NCBI RefSeq assembly: GCF_000026945.1
Contig: NC_012860.1
Coordinates: 3,100,001 to 3,164,000, forward strand
Length of the DNA: 64,000 nt
From: Candida dubliniensis CD36
Taxonomy: Eukaryota; Ascomycota; Pichiomycetes; Serinales; Debaryomycetaceae
Direction: 5' to 3'
This document shows positions 30,082 through 40,492 of this stretch, in pieces (position 1 is the stretch's first letter; each line of letters opens with the position of its first letter). The translations under genes were made by a program, and so were the position numbers. A model generated the notes under the pieces. That model ran no database searches and had not been told where the DNA came from. It saw only the letters and a program-made list of their open reading frames with translations.

Positions 30082-31590
30082 ATGCAAGCAGCTTTTTCTA
30101 AATTGAAACTTAAAAATAAAGCTTCGGATATCCCTGAAGCGGATCTGGCAAGCACTTCAGGTAAACCACCATCGGCTAAACAAATTTACCAGTCACGACA
30201 AAATTATGGTGTAAATTTTGGAGCTTGTTTTGTTTTAGAAAAATGGATCTACCACGAATTGTTTTCGGAAACTGATGGTGATGCTGAATTGGATGCAGTT
30301 CTGTCTTTATTCAAAAAACTTGGTGAGGATGATACTAGATCCAAATTCGAAAACCATTGGAAAGGCTATGTGAACGATGATGATTGGAAATGGCTTGCAG
30401 AGCACCATGTGAACTCAATTCGTTTACCGGTAGGTTATTGGGAAGTGGATGGTGGTGCTTACACATCAGGCACCAATTTTGACAAGTACAAAGGTGTTTA
30501 CAAGAATGCATGGAAGATTATTAAAGAGAATTTTATTCAAAAGGCATCGGATAATAAGATTTCGGTTTTGATTGATATTCATGGTCTACCAGGAGGTGCA
30601 AACAACTCGGGTCATTCAGGTGAGTCTGGCGCTGGGGGGGAATTTTGGAAGGACGAGAAAAAACAACTTGCTATGGCTAAAATGATGGGGTGGATTGTTA
30701 GCGACTTGAAATCGTTTGATAATATTGCTGGTATTCAAATAGTCAACGAAGCCGAATTTGCAGATCCACCTAAGAAACAGTCAACTTACTACAGTGCTTG
30801 TATTACTGAAATAAGAAAGAGCGATAAGCTGATCCCTGTCGTAATTTCTGATGGTTGGTGGGCCGATCAATGGGTTAAGTGGGTTCAAGAAAAGCAGGGC
30901 TCGGATGGATACATTGGTGTTGTTTTGGACGAACACGTTTATAGATGCTTCTCAGACGACGATAAGAAAAAGAAGCCTCAGCAGATTATTGATGATTTAC
31001 AAGGAGATGTGTTAACCAACTTGAACGACAACGGAAAAGGAGTTGATATCATTGTTGGTGAGTACTCGTGTGTTTTAGATCAGCAATCCTGGGATAATGA
31101 CAAGAATGCCAATAGAGACGAATTAGTTAAACAATTTGGTCAGCGTCAATGTGAAGAGTTTGCACAAAAGGCTTCTGGATCTTATTTCTGGACGTTCAAG
31201 TTCCAGTCTGGTAATGGAGGTGAATGGGATTTCAAAACAATGACCGATAAGGGGGCTTTAATTCCACCATCAATTCCAAGCAATCAACCCCTGCAAGATA
31301 AGCTTGAGGAAGCTTTAAATAATGCTTATAATGGTCACGTGGACTTCTGGAAGAATGAACATCCTGATGGCAAATTTGAACATGAAAATTTCAAAGAGGG
31401 ATTCTCTATTGCTTGGAAAGATGCGGATGCATTTGCACAATTCAATGGTTCCATAATAGGAAGAAAGGAAGCCTGGAAAAGATCAAGATTACAAGAGTTT
31501 GTGTCAAGCAAAGGGAAACTGGATTTCCTTTGGGAATGGGAGCAAGGTTTTGATCAAGGTTTAGAGGGATTTTACTCCGCATCAACATAA
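30082..31590 (+). CDS. Cytosolic GH5 exo-beta-1,3-glucanase-like protein (YBR056W type)
   Basis: 502-aa glycoside hydrolase family 5 protein, close in length to yeast YBR056W. Unlike Exg1/Xog1 it has no signal peptide; it begins MQAAFSKLKLKNKASDI and runs straight into GVNFGACFVLEKWI. Catalytic pair visible: acid/base E223 in IQIVNEAEF (usual NEP is NEA here) and nucleophile E327 in VGEYSCVLD. Also seen are HHVNSIRLPVGYW and IDIHGLPGGANNSGHSG. The C-terminal part (about 405-500) carries a WEWEQGFDQGL-type segment. In fungi such proteins are predicted intracellular, perhaps acting on steryl glucosides or glucans; substrate not shown by the sequence. Same strand as UTP10. Confidence 0.88.
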   Translation: MQAAFSKLKLKNKASDIPEADLASTSGKPPSAKQIYQSRQNYGVNFGACFVLEKWIYHELFSETDGDAELDAVLSLFKKLGEDDTRSKFENHWKGYVNDDDWKWLAEHHVNSIRLPVGYWEVDGGAYTSGTNFDKYKGVYKNAWKIIKENFIQKASDNKISVLIDIHGLPGGANNSGHSGESGAGGEFWKDEKKQLAMAKMMGWIVSDLKSFDNIAGIQIVNEAEFADPPKKQSTYYSACITEIRKSDKLIPVVISDGWWADQWVKWVQEKQGSDGYIGVVLDEHVYRCFSDDDKKKKPQQIIDDLQGDVLTNLNDNGKGVDIIVGEYSCVLDQQSWDNDKNANRDELVKQFGQRQCEEFAQKASGSYFWTFKFQSGNGGEWDFKTMTDKGALIPPSIPSNQPLQDKLEEALNNAYNGHVDFWKNEHPDGKFEHENFKEGFSIAWKDADAFAQFNGSIIGRKEAWKRSRLQEFVSSKGKLDFLWEWEQGFDQGLEGFYSAST

Positions 31591-31994
31591 ATTATGGTTT
31601 GTACTTCTAGGTAGAGTTGGTTTTATATACATGTCTAAATTTTTTTTATAATATATAACAAAGCAGTTTCTATTTAAATGCTAGGCTACCCCAAACTTTT
31701 TGATGAGCATTTATAGTTCCTGGATAATTATTCAAACTCCCCAACCAGTGAAACCCAACAACACTTCTGATTTCATCTAACACATCAACAAACTTGGTTT
31801 ATATTCCATTTTTGTGTAATGCAATTTTTTTTTCTCTCCTTTCCAGTATTCTTTGTTAACATCATCTCATCACTAAGATTATACGGTAACAAGAAAGAAA
31901 AAAAAAAAAAAAAAAAAAAAAAAGTGAAAAAAAAAAAGCCCTCTTCTTGCATCTTATATTCTACAATCAAACAATCCAGCAGTGAACAAACACC
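31591..31994. promoter_or_regulatory. Upstream region of UTP10
   Basis: 404 bp. Mostly AT-rich, with T runs near 31827-31834 and a run of 26 A at 31898-31923 followed by another A run (31927-31937), just before the UTP10 ATG. No ORF was seen. Confidence 0.5.
31898..31923. repeat. A26 homopolymer
   Basis: Uninterrupted A run about 70 bp upstream of the UTP10 start codon; likely length-variable and nucleosome-excluding. Confidence 0.9.
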
Positions 31995-34900
31995 ATGTCT
32001 AGTTTAGCTTCACAGTTACAGTCAATTAATGAGAAGACTGCTTCTGTTGCATTGGATAGAAAGCAACGTTCAAAGATACATTCACGATCATTGATATTTG
32101 AGCCAAAACAAGCAGCAACACAGGACTATGAATATGTTTATGAAATTGCTACAGAAGGTCTCGATGACTTGTGTGAATTAGACTCTAGATTTAATAAATT
32201 CAAACTGACTTTGTTTTCTGAAACTTCTGTCAATTTGGATAGAAATTTACAAACCAAAGATGTTGTTAGTCAATTGGATAAGAATATTGATGCGTTCTTG
32301 ACATTAGTGGGTCCTTATTATGGGTTGACATCATCCTTAAAAGCAGTTGAATGGCTTGTTAGAAGATTTCACGCAAACATACATAATGCTGAGCTAATGA
32401 TTTTAACTGCATTGCCATATTTTCAACAGCCAGTATTTGTGAAGGTATTGAATGTGATTCCAAAACAAAGCTTGCCACAAATATTTGAATGGCTTGTGGG
32501 TTATAAAGATCAATTGAAAACCCCGCCATCATCGTCCATCCTCAAGGCTTTTCGCAATGACTTTCATTTTTTCAACTTTTACAGTAAGTTTTTGAACGAC
32601 CAAATCAGAAATCATACAGTTTATAAAGAGCAATTGGTTTTCTATTTATCTAATACAGTTCAGCTTTTGGCATCTTTTTCCAAGAACATTGAAGAGTTGA
32701 ATGAAAACCATATTCCTGTGGTTCTTGAGACTACTGCTTTAATGTTATCACCACAACAAAAACCCAAATACTCCTCGTCTATCAACTCAGACTTAAAATT
32801 GACATCATATTCGATCATTTCAGTGCTTAGCTCGATTTTCCCATTTTCTCATGATATATTGAAGTCGTTAACCGTGAGCATATTAGAAGATGAAGATGCT
32901 TTGAAAGAATTCACCAAACCAACCTTAATTGTTTTATCTCAACTATGGAAACATTTTCAAGGAGAATTGAAAGTTATGCAGGTTTTCAAGAATTTTAAGA
33001 TTGGCCAACACGAGTTGGAAGTTTTGGATGAATTAAAGAGCGAAAACTACAAATTGGCTACGTTCATCATGTTGATTTTCATCTCAACTTTCCCTTCTAA
33101 TGAATCGTACAAGTTGTTGCCTTTCGTCGATTTGTCAAATAAGTTATTTTTTGAAACTACAACAAAGTTGGTTTTGCAAAATTCGGCCACACACGAAGAT
33201 TCAATTAGATCCAACTTGACCAAGATTGCCCAATCCTTAATTAAATTGGATCCTAAGTTGTTCCAAACAACTCTTGAAAGTGAGAACTGGAAAATAGACG
33301 AGTTAGAATTGAAGCTCATGTCTGTACTTATCGAAAACAAGAATGACGAAGCTGAGTTTGATGCTGGCGATGAGGATAATGCAGTTGAGGATATTGAAAT
33401 TGTAAGTGCTACTGATTTTACTAAATTGCAATCAACAGCAAAGAGCTATTTCAATACGGAATACGATGAAGAATTTAACTTGATATTGAAAGAATTGAAA
33501 AGTGTTTTGTCTGAATCTGATGCTAAACTACATGTTTCTGTCATATTGTCGTTTTTGCAAAAGGTATTTACATCACCAGTGGTGGCATTGACATTTGTTT
33601 TCCGAGTTGCATTAACCCCTGCTGTTCCGTTGTCTATCAGATTATCGGCCATTAAGATTATTAGAATTAAAATTAGGAATGCTGCAAATGGCACAACTGA
33701 CTTTTACTTGCTAATTCCATTTATATTGTTAGCAATGTTTGATAACTCAAAGTTGATTAGATCAGGATTTGCTCAAATTTTACGATTAATTATTGAAATC
33801 AAAACTAAGCTTGCCACGGGGGCTACTTTATTTTTGGAAAAGGAAATTTATGGGTCTGTTTCTGACAAGAAATACCCAACTCCTCAGGACGCCTTGTTTC
33901 TTTGCAGTTTGTTGAGTGAAGACAATGTTAAGGATATTGTATTAGATCCATCGAGAGTTACTAATGTTTTATTTGACAGTATCTTTAAAGCAAAGAATGG
34001 AAAAGCTAAACCAGGTAAGTACTTCAGATTGTTTATTTTTACTCAGTGGTCGTTAGGCTCGTTGCCAATTGTTTTAAAAGCAAACGCTTGGAAAATTGTG
34101 GCACAAGTTAACAAAACAGGAACTGATGATAGGTTTTTTTTCTTGGATGGAGACGTTGAAGGTTATTTTAACAAGCGTAATGTTTGGATTGATCAAGCAT
34201 CCATTGCTGGTATTTCATTCTTTGATAATGTCGAAGTGTCAATTGTTGGTTTAGTTGGTGGTGTTACTTCAAATGATAAGAATAGTAACATAGAGAGTGA
34301 ATGGTTGTGTAAAGCATTGCAAAATGCATCTGGAAATTTACAGATGACAGCTAATGATCGTGTTCTTGACACTTTTGAGGCATTCAAACCAATTGAGGCA
34401 AGATTGAAAATTGTCAATAAATTGGTAGATATCTTGATCAATGATGATATTGTTGATTTTGATCCAATGGCGACATTACAAGAATTAAATATTGATCGCA
34501 ATTTGTTTTTACAGGCATTGACGAGTGTACAAATTGGTGATCAAATTCCAGAGCAGGGTATTGCTAAAAGAAGAAGAAGGTCTTCAAATTCTACCAAACA
34601 AGCCATGGTGAGAGATGAAATTAACAATATGGCATCTGGGCATTTGAAGAAGCTCACATTTTTGTTGGAAGTATTGGAATCTAGTCTTCGAAAGAAAAGA
34701 AATGTTGCTGGCCCTGATTTGTTAAAAGTACTATTCAAAATTTTGACTGACTTGGAGTACTTGGGGAACGATGGTAACTTGCCTGTTCTTTATGCTCAAG
34801 AAACATTAGCATCATGTATGCTTTTGAGTATTGTTAATTTAAAATCATCTTCTAAAGAAGTCAAGTTTGATTCTAATTCGATTAGAGCAGATTTAATTGT

Positions 34901-37451
34901 TAACTCCATTAGAGCATCGCCATCACCACAAGTTCAAAACAGATTATTGTTGGTTATAGCAGAGTTAGCAACTTTGGCTCCAGAAGTAATCTTGCATTCG
35001 GTGATGCCAATTTTTACATTTATGGGTGCTCATACCATTAGACAAGATGATGAATTTTCTAGTTCTGCATTGCAACAAACGGTTGCAAAAGTCATTCCTG
35101 CATTGGCTTGCAATGGGTTATCTCCTGTTAATAATGAAATTGAGTTTTTATTGGCTAGTTTTGCCACTGCATTCCCACATGTTCCAAGACATCGTCGTGT
35201 GAAGTTGTTTGTATCCTTGACTAAAACTTTGGGCTGTGCTTCCTCTATGCATTTAATTTTGTTTTTGATGGGTCAACAATATGCCAACAATGTTCATAAA
35301 AATAAAAATGGAGACTCACAGTCGGTTGTTGAGTTTGTACAAGGTTATATGAAGGCGTTTTCCGCTGAAGAACAGCTTGAGGGAGTTGTTGCATTCACTA
35401 AATTGTGGAATGATATCCCTCAAAATCAACTTGAACCTGGCTCAGAAGAGTTTGAAGCTTTGAATAATCGTCCAGTTTTCGGTACCACAATCGTAACATT
35501 GGGTGAACCTGGTTTGGCAGTGTTGAGGGACGATTTGTTGCAGTTTTTAGTTGAGGTTTTGAATTCAGAGAATAAACATGAGCTTTCTTCATTGAAAACA
35601 AAAATGGCTTTGGTTTTCATTGATGAAGAAGATAACGAGGCCGTTGAAAAAGAACTGGTTTTAGGTAAGTTCAGAGAAGCTACTTCGTTTACCTTGGCTA
35701 GTTTGGATACTTTTACAAACTCCCATCCTGACTTCAAGTTATGTTCTACATTGTATGAATTATTGGGCAATTTATTAGACTTGTTACCTTTGAATTATTT
35801 CATTGATTCAATTGTCACTTCATTGGATGTTGATACATTGTCTGACTCCTTGTCGATAAAAGTTGCTAGAAACTATGCTGTCTTAGCAAGCAGAAAATTT
35901 GAAACCGAATTGAATGTTGCCCATTGCGACCAAGTTGTTATTGAATCCGTAATTAACAATTTGTTGCCAGTATTGATTAAAGGTATCAAGAAAAATATTG
36001 ATGTCGAGTTGCAACAGGCTTACTTGGATACCTTTTCCACCATTGTTAATAAGTTTGGAGCATCAAGTACTGAGTTTACCCTGGGTGAAGTTTCCAAAGT
36101 TCTTATTGAATCTTTGGGTATTGTTACTACAGACCGTGGTTTATTGAATGAACAACCAGAAGTCATTATTGCTTCCATAAACGCTATCACGAGCATTGTT
36201 GATATTTTGGGAGTTAAGACACTTGGTTTGTTTCCTAAAGTTGTGCCCCCTGCCCTTAAAATTTGGGAATCAACTAACTCATTGGAAGACAAGGAAAGTG
36301 CTAAATTGTTGCAAGGTTCAGTGTTGGCTTTATTCTCATGTTATATAAAAAAGATTCCTGCGTTTATGTCAACTACTTTAGAAGCTGTTTTGGTTACTAT
36401 TTTGTCTAGTGATTTGATTGATAACCAAATTAGATCTAGTGTTTTGGATTTGATTGTTGACCATATGGACTTGGCTCAAGTTTTGAAATCGTTATGTAAC
36501 GTTTGGCTTGTCAAGAAGTTTTACACGAATGACAATTCAGGAAACATTGGTTTATTTTTAAAGACTTTACAAGCTACAATAGACAAAATGGAGAAGAAGC
36601 AGGCCACGACTCAGGCAACATTATTTATGAGATGGCTTATCAGTGCCTTTGAATTCAGACAGTATTCTGAAGATGATGATAATAAGTTTGACAACAACAC
36701 AATTCATAGATTAGAAAGCTCTTTCCATGGGTGTGCCATAGCTTTTGTTATGAAATTGAACGATAAAAGCTTCAGACCATTGTTTGCAAACTTGGTGAGA
36801 TGGGCTGTTGATGGCGAAGGCGCCACGTTGAAAACTAATGAAGTCTCTAGGTTGTTGGCATTTTTCCGTTTCTTCAACAAATTGCAAGATGAATTGAAGA
36901 GTATTATTACGTCCTATTTCTCATACTTGTTAGATCCAACGTCGGCGTTATTAAAGAGATTTAGCGAAGGTAGTCTTGTTGCAACCAATTTGAGAAGAAT
37001 AGTTTTGATTGGGTTAACTTCTTCGTTTAAATATGATCAAGACGACTACTGGTCACAACAAGGAAGATTCGACAGCATTTGTTCTCCATTATTAAGCCAA
37101 TTATCCAACATTGAAGATTCCATTGGTAAATACTTGGTTAAATCAATTAGCACATTTGTCACTGATGTTTCCTCGGACGAATACAATGAAACGTTGGTAC
37201 ACGAATTGATCAAGTACATTTCCAATGCTAATGAAAACTCTGCGGCTACCAAGATCTGGAGTATTCGTACATTGAAAACGATTTTCCAGAAGATGGGAGA
37301 ACAGTGGTTGTCTTACTTGCCAACGTTGGTTCCATATATTGCAGAATTATTAGAGGATGACGATGAAGAAGTCGAAATGGAAGTTAGACGTGGTTTGGTT
37401 AGAGTTATTGAAAATGTTTTGGGTGAGCCATTAGATAGATACTTGAGTTAA
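31995..37451 (+). CDS. UTP10: U3 snoRNP / t-UTP component Utp10
   Basis: 1818-aa nucleolar protein of the small-subunit processome, homologous to yeast Utp10 (about 1770 aa) and human HEATR1/BP28. It is HEAT repeats from end to end, with the conserved N-terminus MSSLASQLQSI and a C-terminal acidic helix (LEDDDEEVEMEVRRGL) closing the last repeat, just before LGEPLDRYLS. The central part has a basic RRRRS patch (about 855-860). Utp10 joins the t-UTP subcomplex, needed for rDNA transcription and 18S processing. The ATG at 31995 follows an A-rich leader. It is the longest gene of the window and uninterrupted. Identification by length, termini and repeat type. Confidence 0.94.
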   Translation: MSSLASQLQSINEKTASVALDRKQRSKIHSRSLIFEPKQAATQDYEYVYEIATEGLDDLCELDSRFNKFKLTLFSETSVNLDRNLQTKDVVSQLDKNIDAFLTLVGPYYGLTSSLKAVEWLVRRFHANIHNAELMILTALPYFQQPVFVKVLNVIPKQSLPQIFEWLVGYKDQLKTPPSSSILKAFRNDFHFFNFYSKFLNDQIRNHTVYKEQLVFYLSNTVQLLASFSKNIEELNENHIPVVLETTALMLSPQQKPKYSSSINSDLKLTSYSIISVLSSIFPFSHDILKSLTVSILEDEDALKEFTKPTLIVLSQLWKHFQGELKVMQVFKNFKIGQHELEVLDELKSENYKLATFIMLIFISTFPSNESYKLLPFVDLSNKLFFETTTKLVLQNSATHEDSIRSNLTKIAQSLIKLDPKLFQTTLESENWKIDELELKLMSVLIENKNDEAEFDAGDEDNAVEDIEIVSATDFTKLQSTAKSYFNTEYDEEFNLILKELKSVLSESDAKLHVSVILSFLQKVFTSPVVALTFVFRVALTPAVPLSIRLSAIKIIRIKIRNAANGTTDFYLLIPFILLAMFDNSKLIRSGFAQILRLIIEIKTKLATGATLFLEKEIYGSVSDKKYPTPQDALFLCSLLSEDNVKDIVLDPSRVTNVLFDSIFKAKNGKAKPGKYFRLFIFTQWSLGSLPIVLKANAWKIVAQVNKTGTDDRFFFLDGDVEGYFNKRNVWIDQASIAGISFFDNVEVSIVGLVGGVTSNDKNSNIESEWLCKALQNASGNLQMTANDRVLDTFEAFKPIEARLKIVNKLVDILINDDIVDFDPMATLQELNIDRNLFLQALTSVQIGDQIPEQGIAKRRRRSSNSTKQAMVRDEINNMASGHLKKLTFLLEVLESSLRKKRNVAGPDLLKVLFKILTDLEYLGNDGNLPVLYAQETLASCMLLSIVNLKSSSKEVKFDSNSIRADLIVNSIRASPSPQVQNRLLLVIAELATLAPEVILHSVMPIFTFMGAHTIRQDDEFSSSALQQTVAKVIPALACNGLSPVNNEIEFLLASFATAFPHVPRHRRVKLFVSLTKTLGCASSMHLILFLMGQQYANNVHKNKNGDSQSVVEFVQGYMKAFSAEEQLEGVVAFTKLWNDIPQNQLEPGSEEFEALNNRPVFGTTIVTLGEPGLAVLRDDLLQFLVEVLNSENKHELSSLKTKMALVFIDEEDNEAVEKELVLGKFREATSFTLASLDTFTNSHPDFKLCSTLYELLGNLLDLLPLNYFIDSIVTSLDVDTLSDSLSIKVARNYAVLASRKFETELNVAHCDQVVIESVINNLLPVLIKGIKKNIDVELQQAYLDTFSTIVNKFGASSTEFTLGEVSKVLIESLGIVTTDRGLLNEQPEVIIASINAITSIVDILGVKTLGLFPKVVPPALKIWESTNSLEDKESAKLLQGSVLALFSCYIKKIPAFMSTTLEAVLVTILSSDLIDNQIRSSVLDLIVDHMDLAQVLKSLCNVWLVKKFYTNDNSGNIGLFLKTLQATIDKMEKKQATTQATLFMRWLISAFEFRQYSEDDDNKFDNNTIHRLESSFHGCAIAFVMKLNDKSFRPLFANLVRWAVDGEGATLKTNEVSRLLAFFRFFNKLQDELKSIITSYFSYLLDPTSALLKRFSEGSLVATNLRRIVLIGLTSSFKYDQDDYWSQQGRFDSICSPLLSQLSNIEDSIGKYLVKSISTFVTDVSSDEYNETLVHELIKYISNANENSAATKIWSIRTLKTIFQKMGEQWLSYLPTLVPYIAELLEDDDEEVEMEVRRGLVRVIENVLGEPLDRYLS

Positions 37452-37536
37452 AAGTAGGGATGTAGTTCTTGTTAGAAAAACAATTGATAATTACTTTGTA
37501 TGTGTTTTGTTAGTCGTGCAATTTTGTTCAGCGGAA

Positions 37537-37550
37537 AGAATCTTCTATTC
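37537..37550 (+). promoter_or_regulatory. Heat-shock element upstream of HSP10
   Basis: AGAATCTTCT contains the inverted GAA-NN-TTC units of an Hsf1 site, followed by a further TTC. It lies about 165 bp upstream of the HSP10 start codon, fitting heat-shock control of this chaperonin gene. Confidence 0.55.
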
Positions 37551-37710
37551 GATTCGATGGGGGTAGAGTTGCTGAGTATAAAGGAGAATAGAAAAAGGTG
37601 AAAAAAGAAAAAAAAAAATTACGATTGAAGGAAAAATTTCACTACCATTTATATTTTTTACTCACATTACACTTGTATCCAATTCGAACACCGTCAACTG
37701 AATTATCAAA

Positions 37711-38092
37711 ATGGTATGTTTTTAAAGAATTCATTTTAATTTAAACGAGGACTTATTACTAACAATCGAAGTAGTCCTCCATAATTAGATCTGCTAAATC
37801 TTTACAACCATTGTTTGACAGAGTTTTGGTTCAAAGACTTAAACCAGCTACCAAGACTGCTACCGGTATTTACATCCCAGAAAAAAACCAGGAGAAATTA
37901 AACCAAGCCACTGTTATTGCTGTTGGTCCAGGTATCACTAACACCACTACCGGTCAAATTATCCCAGTTTCTGTCAAGGCTGGTGATAAAGTTTTATTGC
38001 CTTCATTCGGTGGTAACCCAGTTAAAGTCGGTGAGGAAGAATACTTGTTGTACACCGACAAAGAGATTTTGGCCAAGATTGATGAAAATTAG
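37711..38092 (+). CDS. HSP10: Mitochondrial co-chaperonin Hsp10, spliced
   Basis: Exon 1 is only the ATG (37711-37713) and exon 2 spans 37775-38092. The joined product is 106 aa, starting MSSIIRSAKSLQPLFDRVLVQ, and matches yeast Hsp10 (106 aa) from end to end. GroES-type features: the mobile loop TATGIYIPEKNQEKLNQ (about 29-45), VIAVGPG and LPSFGGN. Without splicing, no ATG-initiated frame covers the protein. Hsp10 caps Hsp60 in the mitochondrial matrix for folding of imported proteins; yeast Hsp10 is imported without cleavage of a presequence. A heat-shock element stands 165 bp upstream. Lies on the same strand between UTP10 and the Rab gene. Confidence 0.95.
37714..37774 (+). other. Intron after the start codon of HSP10
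   Basis: 61-nt intron with donor GTATGT, branch site TACTAAC at 37757-37763 and acceptor GTAG. It leaves a coding part of exon 1 of one codon. The downstream frame restores the conserved SAKSLQPLFDR N-terminus, which confirms the junction. Confidence 0.93.
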
Positions 38093-38477
38093 ATCCAGTG
38101 AATGTCTGGGAGATATTGGCATATAAGATAAGTCATTCTTGTAAATAATATTTAAAAAAAAAAATATAAGACTTATATTCATTACTCGTTGGCTCTTGTA
38201 GATCCTTGCACGTGACCTCTGTGGTGGTCGGTAGAATCACCAACAATTCCAAAAGTTGTGGAATCGGAAATCAATTAAAATGACAAGTGAGTGTGTGCGA
38301 GTGAGGGAATTCCCTAATCAGCCAAAAAAAAAAAAAAAAAAAATAAAATGGTATAGTTCTTGCTCTTGTTGATTGAAATAGAAAACCTGCTTTGATAGAA
38401 TCAATTTAATTTTCTTTTGCCAATATCTTGTGTACCTTCCATATTCCATTTATTCATTCTGAGTTGAATATATTCCG
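38093..38477. promoter_or_regulatory. HSP10 3' region and Rab5-type gene promoter
   Basis: 385 bp. Contains a CACGTG E-box at 38209-38214 (TGCACGTGACC; suits Cbf1 or other bHLH factors) about 265 bp upstream of the Rab start, and an A run at about 38323-38342. No ORF was seen. Confidence 0.5.
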
Positions 38478-39143
38478 ATGTCAAACAAACAATCTAATCA
38501 ACGTTTTGCCCAATTCAAACTTGTGCTTTTAGGAGAGAGTGCAGTTGGTAAATCATCTATTGTTCACCGTTTTGTCAAGAACACATTTGATGACATGAGG
38601 GAATCGACTATAGGTGCCGCATTTTTGACTCAAACTATAACCATACCGGAATCTGAGACGACGATTAAATTTGAAATATGGGATACTGCAGGACAGGAGC
38701 GTTACAAGTCATTGGCACCAATGTATTATAGAAATGCCAATGCTGCCTTATGTGTTTATGATATAACTAGTCGTAGCTCATTTCAAAAAGCCCAAGATTG
38801 GATTAAAGAATTGAAAAGACAAGCTCCAGAAGGCATTGTTATTGCTCTTGTTGGGAACAAGTCTGATTTAGACGATGAAAGAGAAGTTGAATCAAGTGAA
38901 GTACAAGAGTATGTTCAAGAACAAAATGGTGATTGTTGCTCTATAATTACTGCCGAATGTTCTGCCAAATCTGGAGATGGGGTTTTGGATGTATTTAACA
39001 AAATAGGAAGAGCTTTACCTGTTGACGAAGTTATAGATGCTAGTAGATCGAGACAAGGAGTTGGTGCTGGAGGAAGAAGAGCAGGTGGTGTTGATTTGAA
39101 TAGACCTAGAGGTCAAGTAAATCAAAGCAGCTCTTGCTGCTAG
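38478..39143 (+). CDS. YPT52: Rab5-family GTPase, Ypt52 type
   Basis: 221-aa small GTPase of early endosomes. All five G motifs are intact: GESAVGKS (19-26), effector STIGAAF, DTAGQE (D69, Q73), NKSD and ECSAK. The C-terminal Cys-Cys is the double geranylgeranylation site. Yeasts have three Rab5s (Vps21, Ypt52, Ypt53). The RFVKNTFDDMRESTIGAAFL and QERYKSLAPMYYRNANAAL-type segments fit Ypt52 better than Vps21, by memory of those sequences. It is thus likely involved in endocytic and vacuolar sorting, although the paralogue call is less certain than the Rab5 family. Convergent with RPL4B. Confidence 0.85.
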   Translation: MSNKQSNQRFAQFKLVLLGESAVGKSSIVHRFVKNTFDDMRESTIGAAFLTQTITIPESETTIKFEIWDTAGQERYKSLAPMYYRNANAALCVYDITSRSSFQKAQDWIKELKRQAPEGIVIALVGNKSDLDDEREVESSEVQEYVQEQNGDCCSIITAECSAKSGDGVLDVFNKIGRALPVDEVIDASRSRQGVGAGGRRAGGVDLNRPRGQVNQSSSCC

Positions 39144-39400
39144 AATTTGAAATAGTTATTAGTATTTATTAATCACTATTATACAAGCTTCTATTTTGAC
39201 TTGATAAAAAAGTTAATGTATGCAATGAAGAAACCATTGTCCAAGGAAACGTACCTTTTTATCATACAAAAAGAAAAAGAATACTCTGTAAGACATAAAA
39301 CAATGTGCAACACTAGATGACAAAGCAATTAAAAAAAGGGAATTAAAAGATGTATTATATTTCTAAAAATTTCATACACAATATACAACTTTTAACAATT

Positions 39401-40492
39401 CTAGTTTTTCAAAACATCAGCGAATTGACCCTTAGATGGTTTAGTCTTGGCTTGTTCAACCTTGGCAGAACCGAGTTTTTCAGCAGCATAAGCCTTGGCG
39501 TATGGGTTCAATCTCAACAAGACTTGTTTGTTCTTCAATGGGTTCTTCTTTAAGACGTGGGATTTCTTTTGAGTCTTTTCACCAGCTGGTCTAACAACAG
39601 CTTGGACTTCAGCAGAGTTGATCAATCTGGTAACATCAGTGTTAGAAATGATGTTAGATGGTAAAGTGTAACCGGATTTGATTGATTTGGTGGAATCGGA
39701 ACCGTAGACAGAGTCTAATGATTCGAAGGCACCTTGGGTCCAGATGATAAATCTACCCAAGTGAGCACCTGGAGCCAATTGCAACAAACCCAAGTGTTTG
39801 ACAGAAGCAGTTTCAACACCTGGAACGTTTCTCAAGGCTTTAACAATACCGTTGTCTTGAGCGTAAACAACCAATGGACCTCTTCTTTGGGTGAATCTTC
39901 TACCTCTCAATTTACCTTTACCGGCTCTCAATTTCTTAGATTTGATGACCTTGACAACATCTTTGTGGGCACCAATAGCTTTCAAAACAGCAACGGCATC
40001 CTTGGTTTTGGTGACGGATTCGAATTCGTTAGAGACAACCAATGGTAATTCTTTAACTTGTTCAACTCTGTGACCTCTAGCTAAAACCAAAGAAGTGACA
40101 GCAGAAGCGGCAATGGCAGAAGCAGTGGCATAACGTTTTTCGTTATGGTTGACTTTGACATTCCATCTTCTCCAAGTCTTGGTTGGAGCAAACATACGAC
40201 CACCTCTACACATGTTACCAAAAGCAGCTTGACCGGAACGGTGAGTACCACCACCACCAACTCTTGGAATTCTAGCAACAGCTCTACCGGTACCCCATGA
40301 TTCAGCAGAGGTTTGGTGACCGGCATTTTCAGCGACAGCGTAAGCTTGTCTCTTGTTTTTGTTAACTCTAACAAAGACAGAGTGGACTAAGTCTGGTCTG
40401 ACTGGAGCAGCGAAAACAGCTGGCAATGGTAATTGGGATGAACCTTGTTCACCTTTAACGGAAATAACAGAAACTTGTGGTCTTGATGACAT
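39401..40492 (-). CDS. RPL4B: Ribosomal protein L4 (uL4)
   Basis: 363-aa large-subunit ribosomal protein, full length against yeast Rpl4 (362 aa). The frame continues upstream without a stop, but the protein starts at the ATG 40492-40490, [14 protein letters not shown]. Recognisable blocks are [40 protein letters not shown] and [15 protein letters not shown] (quoted in part: [10 protein letters not shown]). Leu is coded almost only by TTG, typical of highly expressed genes in this clade. uL4 extends into the peptide exit tunnel. No intron seen, unlike many ribosomal-protein genes of these yeasts. It lies tandem with RBE1. Confidence 0.96.
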   Translation of the reverse strand: MSSRPQVSVISVKGEQGSSQLPLPAVFAAPVRPDLVHSVFVRVNKNKRQAYAVAENAGHQTSAESWGTGRAVARIPRVGGGGTHRSGQAAFGNMCRGGRMFAPTKTWRRWNVKVNHNEKRYATASAIAASAVTSLVLARGHRVEQVKELPLVVSNEFESVTKTKDAVAVLKAIGAHKDVVKVIKSKKLRAGKGKLRGRRFTQRRGPLVVYAQDNGIVKALRNVPGVETASVKHLGLLQLAPGAHLGRFIIWTQGAFESLDSVYGSDSTKSIKSGYTLPSNIISNTDVTRLINSAEVQAVVRPAGEKTQKKSHVLKKNPLKNKQVLLRLNPYAKAYAAEKLGSAKVEQAKTKPSKGQFADVLKN

